Source of the DNA: Pseudomonas gregormendelii
GTDB lineage: Bacteria > Pseudomonadota > Gammaproteobacteria > Pseudomonadales > Pseudomonadaceae
Reading direction: 5' to 3'
DNA length: 64,000 bases
Assembly (NCBI RefSeq): GCF_017114825.1
Contig: NZ_JADEVO010000004.1
Span: forward strand, 62,001-126,000
Under the pieces are notes generated by a model, which saw only the letters and a list, made by a program, of their open reading frames with translations, had not been told where the DNA came from and made no database searches. Both the position numbers and the translations under genes were made by a program. Positions 29,654-39,502 of this stretch are shown here, one piece after another (within the stretch, counting starts at the first letter, position 1; the number at the start of each line of letters is the position of its first letter).

Positions 29654-31354
29654 ATGAAAATTTCCAAACAAGCCTACGCCGACATGTTCGGCCCCACCGT
29701 TGGTGACAAGGTCCGCCTGGCGGACACCGAACTGTGGATTGAAGTGGAAAAAGACTTCACCACCTACGGCGAAGAAGTAAAGTTCGGCGGCGGCAAAGTC
29801 ATCCGCGACGGGCAGGGCCAGAGCCAGCTCTTGGCCGCTGAGGTCGCCGACACTGTGATTACCAATGCACTGATCATCGACCATTGGGGCATCGTCAAAG
29901 CCGATGTCGGCCTCAAGGATGGACGCATCGCCGGCATCGGCAAAGCGGGCAACCCGGACGTGCAACCCGACGTGACCATTGCCATCGGCGCCAGCACCGA
30001 AATCATCGCCGGCGAAGGCATGATCCTCACCGCTGGCGGCATCGACACCCACATCCACTTCATCTGCCCGCAGCAGATCGAAGAGGCGTTGATGAGTGGT
30101 GTTACCACCATGATCGGCGGTGGCACTGGCCCGGCCACCGGCACCAACGCCACCACCTGCACCTCCGGGCCGTGGCACCTGGCACGGATGCTTCAGGCAG
30201 CGGACGCGTTCCCGATGAACATCGGCCTCACCGGCAAGGGCAACGCCAGCCTGCCGGAGCCGCTGATCGAACAGGTCAAGGCCGGCGCCATCGGCCTCAA
30301 GCTGCATGAAGACTGGGGCACCACGCCGGCGAGCATCGACAACTGCCTCAACGTCGCCGACCAGTACGACGTGCAGGTGGCGATCCATACCGACACGCTC
30401 AACGAGTCGGGCTTCGTCGAAACCACACTTGCCGCGTTCAAGGGGCGCACTATCCACACCTACCACACCGAAGGCGCGGGTGGCGGTCACGCACCAGACA
30501 TCATCAAGGCCTGCGGCTTTGCCAACGTGTTGCCTAGCTCGACCAACCCGACCCGGCCGTTCACCCGCAACACCATCGACGAACACCTGGACATGCTGAT
30601 GGTCTGCCACCACCTGGACCCCGGCATCGCCGAAGACGTGGCCTTCGCCGAAAGCCGCATCCGCCGCGAAACCATTGCCGCCGAAGACATCCTCCACGAC
30701 CTCGGAGCGTTCTCGATGATCAGCTCCGACAGCCAGGCCATGGGGCGAGTCGGTGAAGTGATCACCCGAACCTGGCAGACCGCCGACAAGATGAAAAAGC
30801 AACGCGGCGCGCTGCCCGGGGATGGTCCCGGCAACGATAACTTCCGCGCCAAGCGCTACATCGCCAAGTACACCATCAACCCGGCGATCACTCACGGCGT
30901 CAGCCATGAAGTGGGCTCGATCGAAGTGGGTAAATGGGCCGACCTGGTGCTCTGGCGGCCAGCTTTTTTCGGGGTCAAGCCGACGCTGATCCTCAAAGGC
31001 GGTGCGATCGCGGCCAGCCTGATGGGCGACGCCAATGCGTCGATACCCACACCGCAACCGGTGCACTACCGCCCGATGTTCGCCAGCTATGGCGGCTCGC
31101 TGCACGCCACCAGCCTGACTTTTATCAGCCAGGCAGCGCACGACGCCGGCCTACCCGAGGCGCTTGGCTTGAAGAAGAAAATCGCCGTGGTCAAAGGCTG
31201 CCGTGAGGTGCAGAAAACCGACCTGATCCACAATGATTATCTGCCGACCATCGACGTCGATCCGCAGACCTATCAAGTCAAGGCCGACGGTGTGTTGCTG
31301 TGGTGTGAACCAGCGGATGTGCTGCCGATGGCGCAGCGCTATTTCCTGTTCTGA
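29654..31354 (+). CDS. ureC: Urease alpha subunit
   Basis: UreC carries the dinickel active site that hydrolyses urea to ammonia and carbamate. It is 566 residues, the normal length. All catalytic residues are present, one position below Klebsiella numbering: H133 and H135 (DTHIHF), the carbamylated K216 (GLKLHEDWG), H218, H245, H271, flap C318 and H319 ([10 protein letters not shown]) and D359. The start at 29654 ([14 protein letters not shown]) is preferred over an ATG 6 nt upstream. It is the last urease gene here and is followed by two hairpins. Confidence 0.98.
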   Translation: MKISKQAYADMFGPTVGDKVRLADTELWIEVEKDFTTYGEEVKFGGGKVIRDGQGQSQLLAAEVADTVITNALIIDHWGIVKADVGLKDGRIAGIGKAGNPDVQPDVTIAIGASTEIIAGEGMILTAGGIDTHIHFICPQQIEEALMSGVTTMIGGGTGPATGTNATTCTSGPWHLARMLQAADAFPMNIGLTGKGNASLPEPLIEQVKAGAIGLKLHEDWGTTPASIDNCLNVADQYDVQVAIHTDTLNESGFVETTLAAFKGRTIHTYHTEGAGGGHAPDIIKACGFANVLPSSTNPTRPFTRNTIDEHLDMLMVCHHLDPGIAEDVAFAESRIRRETIAAEDILHDLGAFSMISSDSQAMGRVGEVITRTWQTADKMKKQRGALPGDGPGNDNFRAKRYIAKYTINPAITHGVSHEVGSIEVGKWADLVLWRPAFFGVKPTLILKGGAIAASLMGDANASIPTPQPVHYRPMFASYGGSLHATSLTFISQAAHDAGLPEALGLKKKIAVVKGCREVQKTDLIHNDYLPTIDVDPQTYQVKADGVLLWCEPADVLPMAQRYFLF

Positions 31355-31365
31355 CCCCACGTTGA

Positions 31366-31428
31366 GCAGGCAGGAATCCGGCATGCCAGGTTCCTGCCTG
31401 CAGCAACGGCCGATCAGGTGGCCGTTTT
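31366..31428 (+). terminator. Double hairpin after ureC
   Basis: A perfect 11-bp inverted repeat (GCAGGCAGGAA at 31366-31376 with TTCCTGCCTGC at 31391-31401) is followed by a second stem (AACGGCC at 31405-31411 with GGCCGTT at 31420-31426) ending in TTTT. It is the likely end of the urt-ure transcript. Confidence 0.7.
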
Positions 31429-31564
31429 AAAGGTGAAAAGGATCTCCAACCGCTGCAGTGACCGCAGAACATTTCCTGATCGAGGCTCTCGCCGCGTAAT
31501 GGTAGTTTTTAGTGCCCGCCAAAGGGGCTAAGATGCGCCAGACTTCTCCCTCAGGAATCTGGCC

Positions 31565-32692
31565 ATGCGCCTACCCGAATTCATCAGGCAACACGTAGAC
31601 CGTATCGTCGATGAATGGGAGCAGTTCGCCAGCACCATCACCCCCGCTGCCGAGCACATGGACAGCGTCGCTTTGCGCGACCATGCCCGGGTCATCCTGC
31701 TGGCCGCAGCGCGGGATATGACCACCGCACAAAGTGCCAGCGAGCAAATGGCCAAGGCCAAAGGCGAGGGACCCGAGAAAACCCCAAGCCTGGATGAGGC
31801 CGGAGCCAGCCACGGTGAGCTGCGGCACACGGTGGGTTTTGACCTGGTGCAGATGACCAGCGAATTCCGTCACCTGCGCGCCTGCGTGATCCGGCTGTGG
31901 GTCGGGAGCCTGGACTCACCGGACCTCGCCTACTTCCAGGACATGATCCGTTTCAACGAAGCCATTGACGAAGCCCTGGCGGAGTCCACGGCCGCCTATG
32001 CCGAACAGGTCGACCGCTCCAGGGACATCTTCCTGGCGATACTTGGCCATGACCTGCGCGCACCCTTGCAGGCGGTGAGCATGTCCACGGAATTGTTACT
32101 GCGCAAGGTCAAGCTTGAGGGCGATGCCCTGGCCTGCGCCCACAACATCAAGCGTGGCGCCCGGCACATGGCCGTGATGGTCAGCGATCTGCTCGAACTG
32201 GTACGCAGCCGCCTGGGCAAGAGCCTGCCGATCGAACCTGCGCCGATGGACCTGGCCGATGCCGCCCACGCGGCCATTGGCGAGGCGTGCGCCGGCAACC
32301 CGGAGTGCGACCCGAAACTGGTCATCTCGGGCAACACCCAGGGCAACTGGGATCGCGGACGGCTTGATCAACTGTTGCAGAACCTGATCGGCAACGCCCT
32401 GCAACACGGCCTGAACAAACGGGATGTCACCATCACCCTGGCCGGCGAACCCGAGGCGGTGTGCCTGACGGTGCATAACTTCGGCAAACCGATTTCTGAA
32501 GAGGCCATCGGCACCATCTTCGACCCACTGGTACGCAGCGCCGACGAAGAACTGGGCCAGCCGTCCACCAGCCTTGGTTTGGGGCTTTTTATCGTCAATG
32601 AAGTGGTGCAAGCCCATTCCGGTACGATCGAGGTGAGTTCCAACGAAACTGACGGCACGCTGTTCACGGTAGTGTTGCCCCGCAACATTTGA
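31565..32692 (+). CDS. Soluble sensor histidine kinase with RsbRD-like N-terminus
   Basis: The 375-residue protein has no membrane segment. The first 140 residues are helical, resembling the RsbRD N-terminal domain (VDRIVDEWEQFAS, LRHTVGFDLVQMTSEFRHLR). A dimerisation domain follows with H162 in ILGHDLRAPLQA, then an ATPase domain with the N-box LLQNLIGNALQHG and G-box SLGLGLFIVNEVV. No response regulator gene is adjacent, so its partner must be elsewhere. The signal is unknown. It follows the ureC terminator and is likely a separate transcript. Confidence 0.85.
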   Translation: MRLPEFIRQHVDRIVDEWEQFASTITPAAEHMDSVALRDHARVILLAAARDMTTAQSASEQMAKAKGEGPEKTPSLDEAGASHGELRHTVGFDLVQMTSEFRHLRACVIRLWVGSLDSPDLAYFQDMIRFNEAIDEALAESTAAYAEQVDRSRDIFLAILGHDLRAPLQAVSMSTELLLRKVKLEGDALACAHNIKRGARHMAVMVSDLLELVRSRLGKSLPIEPAPMDLADAAHAAIGEACAGNPECDPKLVISGNTQGNWDRGRLDQLLQNLIGNALQHGLNKRDVTITLAGEPEAVCLTVHNFGKPISEEAIGTIFDPLVRSADEELGQPSTSLGLGLFIVNEVVQAHSGTIEVSSNETDGTLFTVVLPRNI

Positions 32693-32755
32693 GGGCTTGC
32701 CAGCGTTACGCCAGAACGGGATGCCCTCAAGCGTCCCTGTGCCCAAGCCGGCTAC

Positions 32756-33061
32756 CTACTCAACCACCAACCGCCCCAACCGCTGCTTCAACATCCGGTT
32801 TTCCGCCCGAAGCTGCTGCACCTGCTCCAGCAACTCCAGCGCCAGGGCAACCCCTTCCCATCCCAGCTCCAGATCGCGCCGCAGCTTGGCGGCGCGTTTG
32901 GCCAGGGCCAGTTCGTAGTCGTTGAATCGCCAATCCTTGGGCACCGAGCCCTGAGGTTCGAGGATGCCGTGCTCGACGATTTCGATCACGTAGAAGTCCG
33001 ATAAGTCGGTCGCTTCGCAGAATTCGGCCAGGTCCAGATGAACGATCAGGGGGTTGCTCAT
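32756..33061 (-). CDS. cbpM: Chaperone modulator CbpM
   Basis: CbpM binds the J-domain of CbpA and inhibits both its co-chaperone and DNA-binding activity. The 101-residue protein has an N-terminal MerR-like helix-turn-helix part (LDLAEFCEATDLSDFYVIEI) and a C-terminal coiled-coil rich in Leu and Arg (LLEQVQQLRAENRMLKQRL). It lies 23 bp downstream of cbpA in the same orientation, the usual pairing. Confidence 0.93.
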   Translation of the reverse strand: MSNPLIVHLDLAEFCEATDLSDFYVIEIVEHGILEPQGSVPKDWRFNDYELALAKRAAKLRRDLELGWEGVALALELLEQVQQLRAENRMLKQRLGRLVVE

Positions 33062-33084
33062 GATGGGCTACTCCGTCTGTTGAC

Positions 33085-34032
33085 TCAGAAGTTCTCTCTT
33101 GGGTTGAACGCAGCTTTCTCTGCCAGTTCCTGCCACAGCGCCTTGACCTCGTCGCTGGCGGCTTTGGGCATCACGGCCTTGAGCTGGATAAACAGGTAGC
33201 CGCGTTCGCCGGCCTTGTTCAGCAGGCCGTGGCCCTTGGCGCGCATGCGCTGGCCGTTCTGGCTGCCTGCCGGGACCTTGAGGTTGATCTTGCCGGTGAG
33301 GGTCGGCACTGCGACCTCGGTGCCCAGCGCCAACTCCCACGGGGCCAGGGGCAACGTGATGATCAGGTTTTCGCCCTCGACATCGTACTTGGGGTGCGGG
33401 GCGAAACGGATGATCAGGTACAGGTCGCCATTGGCGCCGCCACCCACACCCGGTGCGCCCTGGCCCTTGAGCCGGATGCGCTCGCCGTCGGTCACGCCGG
33501 CCGGGATCTTCACGTTCAGGCTCTTGCTGGTGTTACTGACGTGCTGGCCGGCAGCGTTGTACTGCGGCACCTGGAAACTGACCTTCTTCGATTCGTTCGA
33601 GAGGGTCTCTTCCAGAAAAACCGGTAATTCCATTTCCACGTCTTGCCCTCGACGCCCGGCACTGCGGCCCGGCTGTGCACCACCAAAACCGGGACCACGG
33701 TTGCCGAAGATCGAACTGAAGAAGTCCGAAAAATCGCCCGTGTCCTGACCACCTCCAAAGCCGCCATCCCCACGCCCCTGCCAACCTGGCGGGCCCTGGA
33801 ATGGCTGGCCATGCTGGCCGTACTTGCGCAAGTCATCATATTCGGCGCGTTTGTCGGCGCTTTTCAGCGCTTCATAGGCCTCCGAGGCGTCTTTGAATTT
33901 GGCCTCGGCGTCCTTTTCCTTACTGACATCGGGGTGATATTTGCGCGCCAGCTTGCGATAGGCCCCCTTGATGGCCTTATCGTCAGCTGTCGGCTCCACA
34001 CCGAGAATCTTGTAATAGTCTTTGAAGTCCAT
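33085..34032 (-). CDS. cbpA: DnaJ-type co-chaperone CbpA
   Basis: CbpA is a nucleoid-associated Hsp40 that stimulates DnaK. The 315-residue protein has a J-domain (1-70) with the HPD motif at H33-P34-D35, a Gly/Phe-rich linker (about 75-115) and two C-terminal substrate-binding domains ([39 protein letters not shown]). There is no zinc-finger region, which separates it from DnaJ. It is divergent from an Hsp70-like gene starting 194 bp away. Confidence 0.94.
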   Translation of the reverse strand: MDFKDYYKILGVEPTADDKAIKGAYRKLARKYHPDVSKEKDAEAKFKDASEAYEALKSADKRAEYDDLRKYGQHGQPFQGPPGWQGRGDGGFGGGQDTGDFSDFFSSIFGNRGPGFGGAQPGRSAGRRGQDVEMELPVFLEETLSNESKKVSFQVPQYNAAGQHVSNTSKSLNVKIPAGVTDGERIRLKGQGAPGVGGGANGDLYLIIRFAPHPKYDVEGENLIITLPLAPWELALGTEVAVPTLTGKINLKVPAGSQNGQRMRAKGHGLLNKAGERGYLFIQLKAVMPKAASDEVKALWQELAEKAAFNPRENF

Positions 34033-34226
34033 CTAAGGATCACCATCCGTTATCAAATTCGTTCTGCCACCCGCAGCATGCGCCGCAGGCTCGATGCAGA
34101 CAAGTTTGGGGCAAAGGATAGTCTTTCAAGACGCTATTCGCTTCGATTTAGCGGATAGTCGGCCTTCGAATCTGTGCCGCAGTGACATACACTGCGCGGC
34201 CGTTTTTTAACCGGAACTCGAAAGAC

Positions 34227-35501
34227 ATGAAAAACGCATCTCCAGCTCGTGCCTGTGGTATCGACTTTGGCACGTCCAACTCCACCGTCGGCTGGATTCG
34301 GCCCGGCATGGAAACGCTGATCGCGCTGGAGGACGACAAGATCACCCTGCCATCGGTGGTCTTCTTCAATATGGAAGAACGCCGCCCGGTGTACGGCCGC
34401 CTGGCCCTGCACGAGTACCTGGAAGGCTACGAAGGCCGGCTGATGCGCTCGCTCAAGAGCCTGCTGGGCTCCAAACTGATCAAGCACGACACCAGCGTCC
34501 TCGGCACCGCGATGCCGTTCAAGGACCTGCTCGGGCTGTTTATCGGCCAGTTGAAAAAGCGTGCCGAAACCGCCGCAGGCCGTGAGTTCGAGGAAGTGGT
34601 GCTGGGCCGTCCGGTGTTCTTCGTCGATGACGATGAAATGGCCGACCAGGAAGCTGAAAACACCCTGGTCGACGTGGCCCGGGCCATTGGCTTCAAGGAT
34701 GTGTCGTTCCAGTACGAGCCGATTGCCGCCGCGTTCGACTATGAGTCGACCATCGAGAAAGAAGAGCTGGTGCTGATCGTCGACATCGGCGGTGGTACCT
34801 CGGACTTCTCGCTGGTGCGCCTGTCGCCCGACCGTCGCCACAACGACAACCGCCACGATGACATTCTCGCCACCGGCGGCGTGCACATCGGCGGTACCGA
34901 TTTCGACAAGCAGCTCAGCCTGCAAGGCCTGATGCCGCTGTTCGGCTACGGCAGCCGGATGAAGAGCGGCGCCTACATGCCCACCAGCCACCACATGAAC
35001 CTGGCGACCTGGCACACCATCAACTCGGTGTACTCGCAGAAGTCCACCCTGGCCCTGGGCAGCATGCGCTATGACATCGAGGACACCGGCGGCATTGACC
35101 GCCTGTTCAAGTTGATCGACCAGCGCGCCGGGCACTGGCTGGCCATGGAAGTGGAAGAAACCAAGATCCAGCTGACCCATGCCGAGCACCGTCATGTTCC
35201 GCTGGACCGCATTGAGCCGGGTTTGAGCGTGGAATTGACCCGGGCGCTGTTCGAATCAGCCATCGAAGCGCTGCTGGAACGCGTGCGCAACAGCGTGACC
35301 CAGATGCTCAACGACGCCAACGTGCGAGTTGATCAAGTGGATACGGTGTTCTTTACCGGGGGTTCTAGCGGGATCCCGGCGTTGCGCACCAGCGTCTCGG
35401 ACATGCTGCCCAATGCCCGGCACGTCGAAGGGAATATCTTTGGCAGCATTGGTAGCGGGTTGGCGATTGAGGCCAGCAAGCGTTACGGCAGCATGGACTG
35501 A
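34227..35501 (+). CDS. Hsp70-like protein (YegD-type) without substrate-binding domain
   Basis: The 424-residue protein has the Hsp70 ATPase fold only. The phosphate-1 loop is GIDFGTSNSTVGW, phosphate-2 is LIVDIGGGTSDFSLV, and the adenosine motif is FFTGGSSGIPALR. The usual C-terminal peptide-binding domain is missing, as in E. coli YegD. Start 34227 gives the conserved N-terminus. It is divergent from the co-chaperone cbpA, which suggests but does not prove that the two work together. Substrates are unknown. Confidence 0.88.
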   Translation: MKNASPARACGIDFGTSNSTVGWIRPGMETLIALEDDKITLPSVVFFNMEERRPVYGRLALHEYLEGYEGRLMRSLKSLLGSKLIKHDTSVLGTAMPFKDLLGLFIGQLKKRAETAAGREFEEVVLGRPVFFVDDDEMADQEAENTLVDVARAIGFKDVSFQYEPIAAAFDYESTIEKEELVLIVDIGGGTSDFSLVRLSPDRRHNDNRHDDILATGGVHIGGTDFDKQLSLQGLMPLFGYGSRMKSGAYMPTSHHMNLATWHTINSVYSQKSTLALGSMRYDIEDTGGIDRLFKLIDQRAGHWLAMEVEETKIQLTHAEHRHVPLDRIEPGLSVELTRALFESAIEALLERVRNSVTQMLNDANVRVDQVDTVFFTGGSSGIPALRTSVSDMLPNARHVEGNIFGSIGSGLAIEASKRYGSMD

Positions 35502-35519
35502 TCAAAAACCGAGTCGCCT

Positions 35520-35595
35520 GCATCGCGGGCAAGCCACCCTCCCACAGGTTTTGTGCCTTACCTGAAACCTGTGGGAGCCGACTTGTGCGCGATGG
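35520..35595. repeat. REP pair with extended hairpin
   Basis: Inverted REP units share the perfect arms CTCCCACAGGTT and AACCTGTGGGAG around a short loop. It lies between the Hsp70-like gene and the convergent AI-2E family gene. Confidence 0.82.
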
Positions 35596-35625
35596 CGTCA
35601 GATCAGGCAACACATCCCTACCTGG

Positions 35626-36639
35626 TCAAACCATCCCCACCTGCTTCAACTCACTCTTCAGATACGCGTAGTAAATCGGCCCCGCCACCACCCCCGGCAG
35701 GCCGAATGCGGCCTCGAACACCAGCATCGCCAAGAGCAACTCCCACGACTTGGCGCTGATCTGCCCACCGACGATGCGGGCGTTGAGGAAGTATTCGAGC
35801 TTGTGGATAACGATCAGGTAACCCAGCGCCGCCAATGCCACCCAGATCGACAGTGACAAGCCGACGATGGTGATCAGGGTGTTGGACATCAGGTTGCCAA
35901 TCACCGGCAACAAGCCCAGCAGGAAGGTCAGGACGATCAGGGTTTTGGTCAATGGCAGCTGGATGCCGAACATCGGCAGCACCACCGCCAGGAAGATTCC
36001 GGTGAAGAAGGTGTTGAGCAGGGAAATCTTGATCTGCGCGAAGACGATATTGCGGAATGCCTGCACCAGCAGGTGCAGCCGATCAAACAGCGCGGCGGCC
36101 AGCGGCTTGCGTTTGGTCAGGTCCGGAATCCGCTGCAGGGCGATGATCGCGCCCAGCACCATACCGATCAGCAGCGTCACGAACATGTGCGCCGCATCCT
36201 TGCCAACCAGCTGCAAATCGCTCAGGTGTTTGCTCATCCACTCGCCGATTGCCACGCGGAATTCGGCAGCACTGGCCGGCAAATAGACATCGATGAACGG
36301 CGGCAACTGCCCGCGGGCGCGATCGACCACGCCCATGAACTTGTCGAGAGAGGCACCGGGGTTCTCCGCCTCGTGCAACAGGAAGCTGATCGCACCGGCA
36401 AAAATCAATGCCAGCACACTGACCACCAGCGTGCCCAGCAACGCCACCGCCAACCAGCGGGCGCGTCGACCTTCGATCAGCCGCTGCAGCTGCGGGGTCA
36501 GCATGTTGACCAGTTCAAACACCAGTAACCCGGCCAGCAGGCTTGGCAGCAGGCGCAGGGGAATCACCAACAGCAAGCCACCAAAGATGATGACCCAACT
36601 GATGACCAGCAAGACTTGGCGTTGAGAAAACGTTGGCAT
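35626..36639 (-). CDS. AI-2E family transporter
   Basis: The 337-residue membrane protein has about seven to eight membrane segments with the family pattern: an N-terminal pair (VLLVISWVIIFGGLLLVIPL), a long central soluble stretch (about 85-165), and IVLTFLLGLLPVIGNLMSNTLI then ILNARIVGGQI-like motifs near the C-terminus. Family members include Na+/H+ antiporters and the disputed AI-2 exporter TqsA. The substrate cannot be read from the sequence. It is convergent with the Hsp70-like gene. Confidence 0.85.
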   Translation of the reverse strand: MPTFSQRQVLLVISWVIIFGGLLLVIPLRLLPSLLAGLLVFELVNMLTPQLQRLIEGRRARWLAVALLGTLVVSVLALIFAGAISFLLHEAENPGASLDKFMGVVDRARGQLPPFIDVYLPASAAEFRVAIGEWMSKHLSDLQLVGKDAAHMFVTLLIGMVLGAIIALQRIPDLTKRKPLAAALFDRLHLLVQAFRNIVFAQIKISLLNTFFTGIFLAVVLPMFGIQLPLTKTLIVLTFLLGLLPVIGNLMSNTLITIVGLSLSIWVALAALGYLIVIHKLEYFLNARIVGGQISAKSWELLLAMLVFEAAFGLPGVVAGPIYYAYLKSELKQVGMV

Positions 36640-36881
36640 ACAGCCTCAAAACGAACGGCGTAAAAAGGATTGGCAGTCTGCCAGCGTTCCGAACCCAGCA
36701 CTAGGAAATGTGGGGGAGACTTTTGTCGGGGCTGTGTGGGGCCTGCGGGCCTCGGCGCGGGCAAGTCGAACGTCGCACCGCCGGCTCCGACTACGATCTC
36801 CAGTGTCTGCAAATCCGGCGAACACGCAGCGCTCCTGCGGGAACAAGACCTGCCCGCGACGAGGCCATCACCCACAGCGCA

Positions 36882-37190
36882 TTATTTTTTCTTCAGGCAC
36901 TCGCTCATGAAGGCCTTGCGCGCATCGCCTTTGAGCGCCTGGGTGGCCGCCGTGGCGTTGCAGGTTTTCATCTTTTCCTGCTGCGGGGTCAGCGCCTTGC
37001 CGTCATCGTTGGCCGCCGGCGCCGCCTTCAGGCAGGTGCTCATGAAGGCCTTGCGCTCATCCCCCTTCAAGCTCTTGGCCGTAGCGTCGGCGTTGCAAGT
37101 GGTCATTTTGTTCTGTTGGGCCGTGGCCGCGAAACCCTGAGAGCAGAGCAGCAAGCCGATCATCAATACGGGGGCACGCAACATCTTCAT
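36882..37190 (-). CDS. PsiF-repeat periplasmic protein
   Basis: The 102-residue secreted protein has a signal peptide (1-22, ending SQGFA) and two copies of the PsiF repeat: MTTCNADATAKSLKGDERKA then FMSTCL, and MKTCNATAATQALKGDARKA then FMSECL. Each has two cysteines, probably disulfide-linked. PsiF is phosphate-starvation inducible in E. coli; its role is unknown. Start 37190 has AGGAG just upstream; the longer upstream frame lacks these features. The 240 bp between it and the AI-2E family gene contain only a degenerate REP-like stretch near 36830-36870. Confidence 0.88.
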   Translation of the reverse strand: MKMLRAPVLMIGLLLCSQGFAATAQQNKMTTCNADATAKSLKGDERKAFMSTCLKAAPAANDDGKALTPQQEKMKTCNATAATQALKGDARKAFMSECLKKK

Positions 37191-37370
37191 GGAGTTTTCT
37201 CCTGGTCGCCGCAGGGAGGAACGCGGCCTTGTGCTGGAGTGTAGACAACACCTGTTACACCTTCCTGCTTTCACGTTGTGGTGGCCATTTTGCGCCCCAG
37301 GCCCGACGGCATGGATATGCGCTGCGCAGGCGGGGATAATCCCCCCTCATTAATGTTCTGGTTGTTCCTG

Positions 37371-38258
37371 ATGCAATACGCTTACCCCCTGCTCGCGATC
37401 TTTATCTGGGCGGGCAACACCGTCATCAACAAACTCGCCGTAGGGGCGATATTTCCGGCCGAGATCGGCTTCTACCGCTGGCTGCTGGCCGGTGTCCTGT
37501 TCACTCCATTCATGCTTAAACCGGTCATCGCCCACTGGCCGCTGATCCGTCCGAACCTGGGGCGAATCTTCGTGCTCGGGGTGCTGGGCATGGCTGTTTA
37601 TCAGAGCCTGGCGTATTTCGCCGCCACGCTGACGTCGGCTACCAACATGGGGATCATCCTGTCGCTGATGCCGTTGATGTCGCTGGCCATGGCGATCGCC
37701 AGCCTGGGCCAGCGCCTGACTGCGGGGGCGCTGGCCGGTGCCGTGCTGTCGTTTGCCGGCGTGCTGTTCGTGGTGTCCTCCGGCAGTCTCGGGGTATTGC
37801 TGGAGCACGGAGTGAACCTGGGTGATGCAATGATGCTGGTGGCCACCCTGGCTTACGCGATCTACAGCACGCTGCTGAAGAAGTGGCAACTGCGCTTGCC
37901 GCCGCTGGTGCTGCTGTATTTGCAGGTGCTGGTGGCGATAGTCGTGTTGTTGCCGCTGTTTATTGCCTCGCCGAAAATCGGCCCGACGCTGCAGAATATC
38001 CCGCTGGTGCTGTACGCCTGCCTGCTGGCTTCGATGCTGGCCCCTTTGGCCTGGATGCAGGCCGTAGTACGCCTGGGGCCGAGCCGGACCACCTTGTTTT
38101 TCAATTTGCTGCCGTTGATTACCGCGCTGATTGCCGCCGTGGTGCTGCATGAGCAGTTGGCGCTGTATCACTTGGTGGGTGGGGTTTTAACGTTGGGTGG
38201 GGTGATTCTCTCGGAGCGCTGGACGACTGTTTTGGGGCGCAAAATCAGCGTTGCCTGA
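37371..38258 (+). CDS. DMT-superfamily (EamA) transporter
   Basis: The protein of about 295 residues has ten hydrophobic segments arranged as two EamA repeats, starting MQYAYPLLAIFIWAGNTVI and including VLGMAVYQSLAYFAATLTSATN in the first repeat and PSRTTLFFNLLPLITALIAAV in the second. These proteins usually export metabolites or amino acids; the substrate is unknown. The start is uncertain: 37353 and 37278 are also in frame. It is convergent with the lipase gene. Confidence 0.83.
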   Translation: MQYAYPLLAIFIWAGNTVINKLAVGAIFPAEIGFYRWLLAGVLFTPFMLKPVIAHWPLIRPNLGRIFVLGVLGMAVYQSLAYFAATLTSATNMGIILSLMPLMSLAMAIASLGQRLTAGALAGAVLSFAGVLFVVSSGSLGVLLEHGVNLGDAMMLVATLAYAIYSTLLKKWQLRLPPLVLLYLQVLVAIVVLLPLFIASPKIGPTLQNIPLVLYACLLASMLAPLAWMQAVVRLGPSRTTLFFNLLPLITALIAAVVLHEQLALYHLVGGVLTLGGVILSERWTTVLGRKISVA

Positions 38259-38261
38259 TGG

Positions 38262-38292
38262 AAAAAGATCGCAGCCTTCGGACGATCTTTTG
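38262..38292. terminator. Bidirectional terminator between DMT transporter and lipase
   Basis: AAAGATCG at 38264-38271 pairs with CGATCTTT at 38283-38290, with A and T runs on the two sides. It is a short version of the AAAAGATCGCAGCCTTCG repeat seen elsewhere in the window, placed between convergent genes. Confidence 0.7.
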
Positions 38293-38301
38293 ATCTTGGT
38301 C

Positions 38302-39192
38302 TTACAAGCCCGCCGCTTTCAGCCGCGCCGCATGTTCGACGAACAGGCGGATCGGTTCGGCGCCCTTGCCCACCAGTCCCAGCGACTGATTGACGATGTC
38401 AAAGTGATCCAGCGGATAGTTGTCGCCAATCACCGTGCCCAGGTGCGAGCTGTAGCGTCCGACCATGCCGTCGCAATGCCCGGCTTCACGGACGAAGGTC
38501 CTGGCGAATAACCGGCAGCTGCGGTTCGTCCCGTCAATCAGATTGCGCCCACGATCGGTCTTACCCGGTTGCAGGGTGCCCGACCACGAGTAGTACCGCA
38601 CCCCATTCACCAGTTCCGGGCCCTGGCCACCCCAAGTCAGCGGCAAGCCCTGGGGATACCGTTGATTGAACAGCGCCACACCCTCCGTGGTCAGCGACTG
38701 GTGGGAAGCCGGGATATCGACCGGCAACTTCGGCCCGCGATAGCCCGTTTCAAGCAGGCTCATCACGGCACCAATCAACCGCAGCAACACGCTGAGCACT
38801 CGCCCCTTGGCGCTCTGCGCCGGATAGTGCCTTTCCAGGTAGTCCGCCAGTTCAGAGCCATGATTGGGCCCCGCCACCGAAGTCACCGACGCCACCCGGT
38901 CGGGACGCATGGCAGCGGCATAGCGCGCGGTCAGCGAGCCCTGGCTGTGGCCGATCAGGTTGACCTTCTCTGCCCCTGTTTCCCGCAGAATCTCGTCAAT
39001 TCGGGCCAGCAACTGTTCACCACGAACTTCGCTGGAATTGAGGGGAGAGACCTGCACCGCGAACACGGTTGCACCACCGCGGCGCAACGCCGAGATGATC
39101 CCGTACCAGTAGGGATAAAGCAGCAACCGCACAAACCCGAGCATTCCCGGGACCAGCACCAATGGATAGCGCGGGGCTGAATCTTGCGACAT
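38302..39192 (-). CDS. Triacylglycerol lipase, P. fragi type
   Basis: The 296-residue alpha/beta hydrolase has the nucleophile elbow GHSQG (S83) and the C-terminal Asp and His region (HCDGMVGRYSSHLG, then NYPLDHFDIVN). It resembles the family I.1 lipase of P. fragi across its length (YPLVLVPGMLGF, VASVTSVAGPNHGSELADYL, YYSWSG). No signal peptide is visible, as in the P. fragi enzyme, so location is uncertain. No lipase foldase gene is adjacent. Start 39192 follows AAGGAAG. Confidence 0.88.
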   Translation of the reverse strand: MSQDSAPRYPLVLVPGMLGFVRLLLYPYWYGIISALRRGGATVFAVQVSPLNSSEVRGEQLLARIDEILRETGAEKVNLIGHSQGSLTARYAAAMRPDRVASVTSVAGPNHGSELADYLERHYPAQSAKGRVLSVLLRLIGAVMSLLETGYRGPKLPVDIPASHQSLTTEGVALFNQRYPQGLPLTWGGQGPELVNGVRYYSWSGTLQPGKTDRGRNLIDGTNRSCRLFARTFVREAGHCDGMVGRYSSHLGTVIGDNYPLDHFDIVNQSLGLVGKGAEPIRLFVEHAARLKAAGL

Positions 39193-39502
39193 GGGCGGAC
39201 TTCCTTGTGAGGGACAGGTAGGGCAAGCGCGATGCAAGACCTCAGCCAAGCATCACTGCAACAGATGACAACTCGACGACCGAGACCTGGCAGTAAGCAA
39301 GCGGCATCCATCGGTGCGCACCGCCCTTTTCGTGGCGACAGGACGAAGTGCGAATGTCGGGCCTGATGCCACGTCAGAGCGCATCGGACGGACAGCCGAC
39401 AATCCCGTAAAACTTTTCACCGCACTCATTACTCACACTTTAAGTAGCGATCACGTCCCCCAGAGCCGTGACGCCAACCGGATTAGCCTCCAGGAGAACG
39501 AG
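39193..39502. promoter_or_regulatory. Divergent lipase / bacterioferritin-like promoter region
   Basis: The 310-bp gap between divergent genes must hold both promoters. An AGGAGA ribosome-binding site lies at 39492-39497 for the ferritin-like gene. I see no convincing operator, RNA gene or repeat. Confidence 0.4.

Noticed and set aside
38262..38292. Small RNA gene between DMT transporter and lipase
   Set aside because: The structure is a short hairpin between convergent genes and is better explained as a shared terminator.
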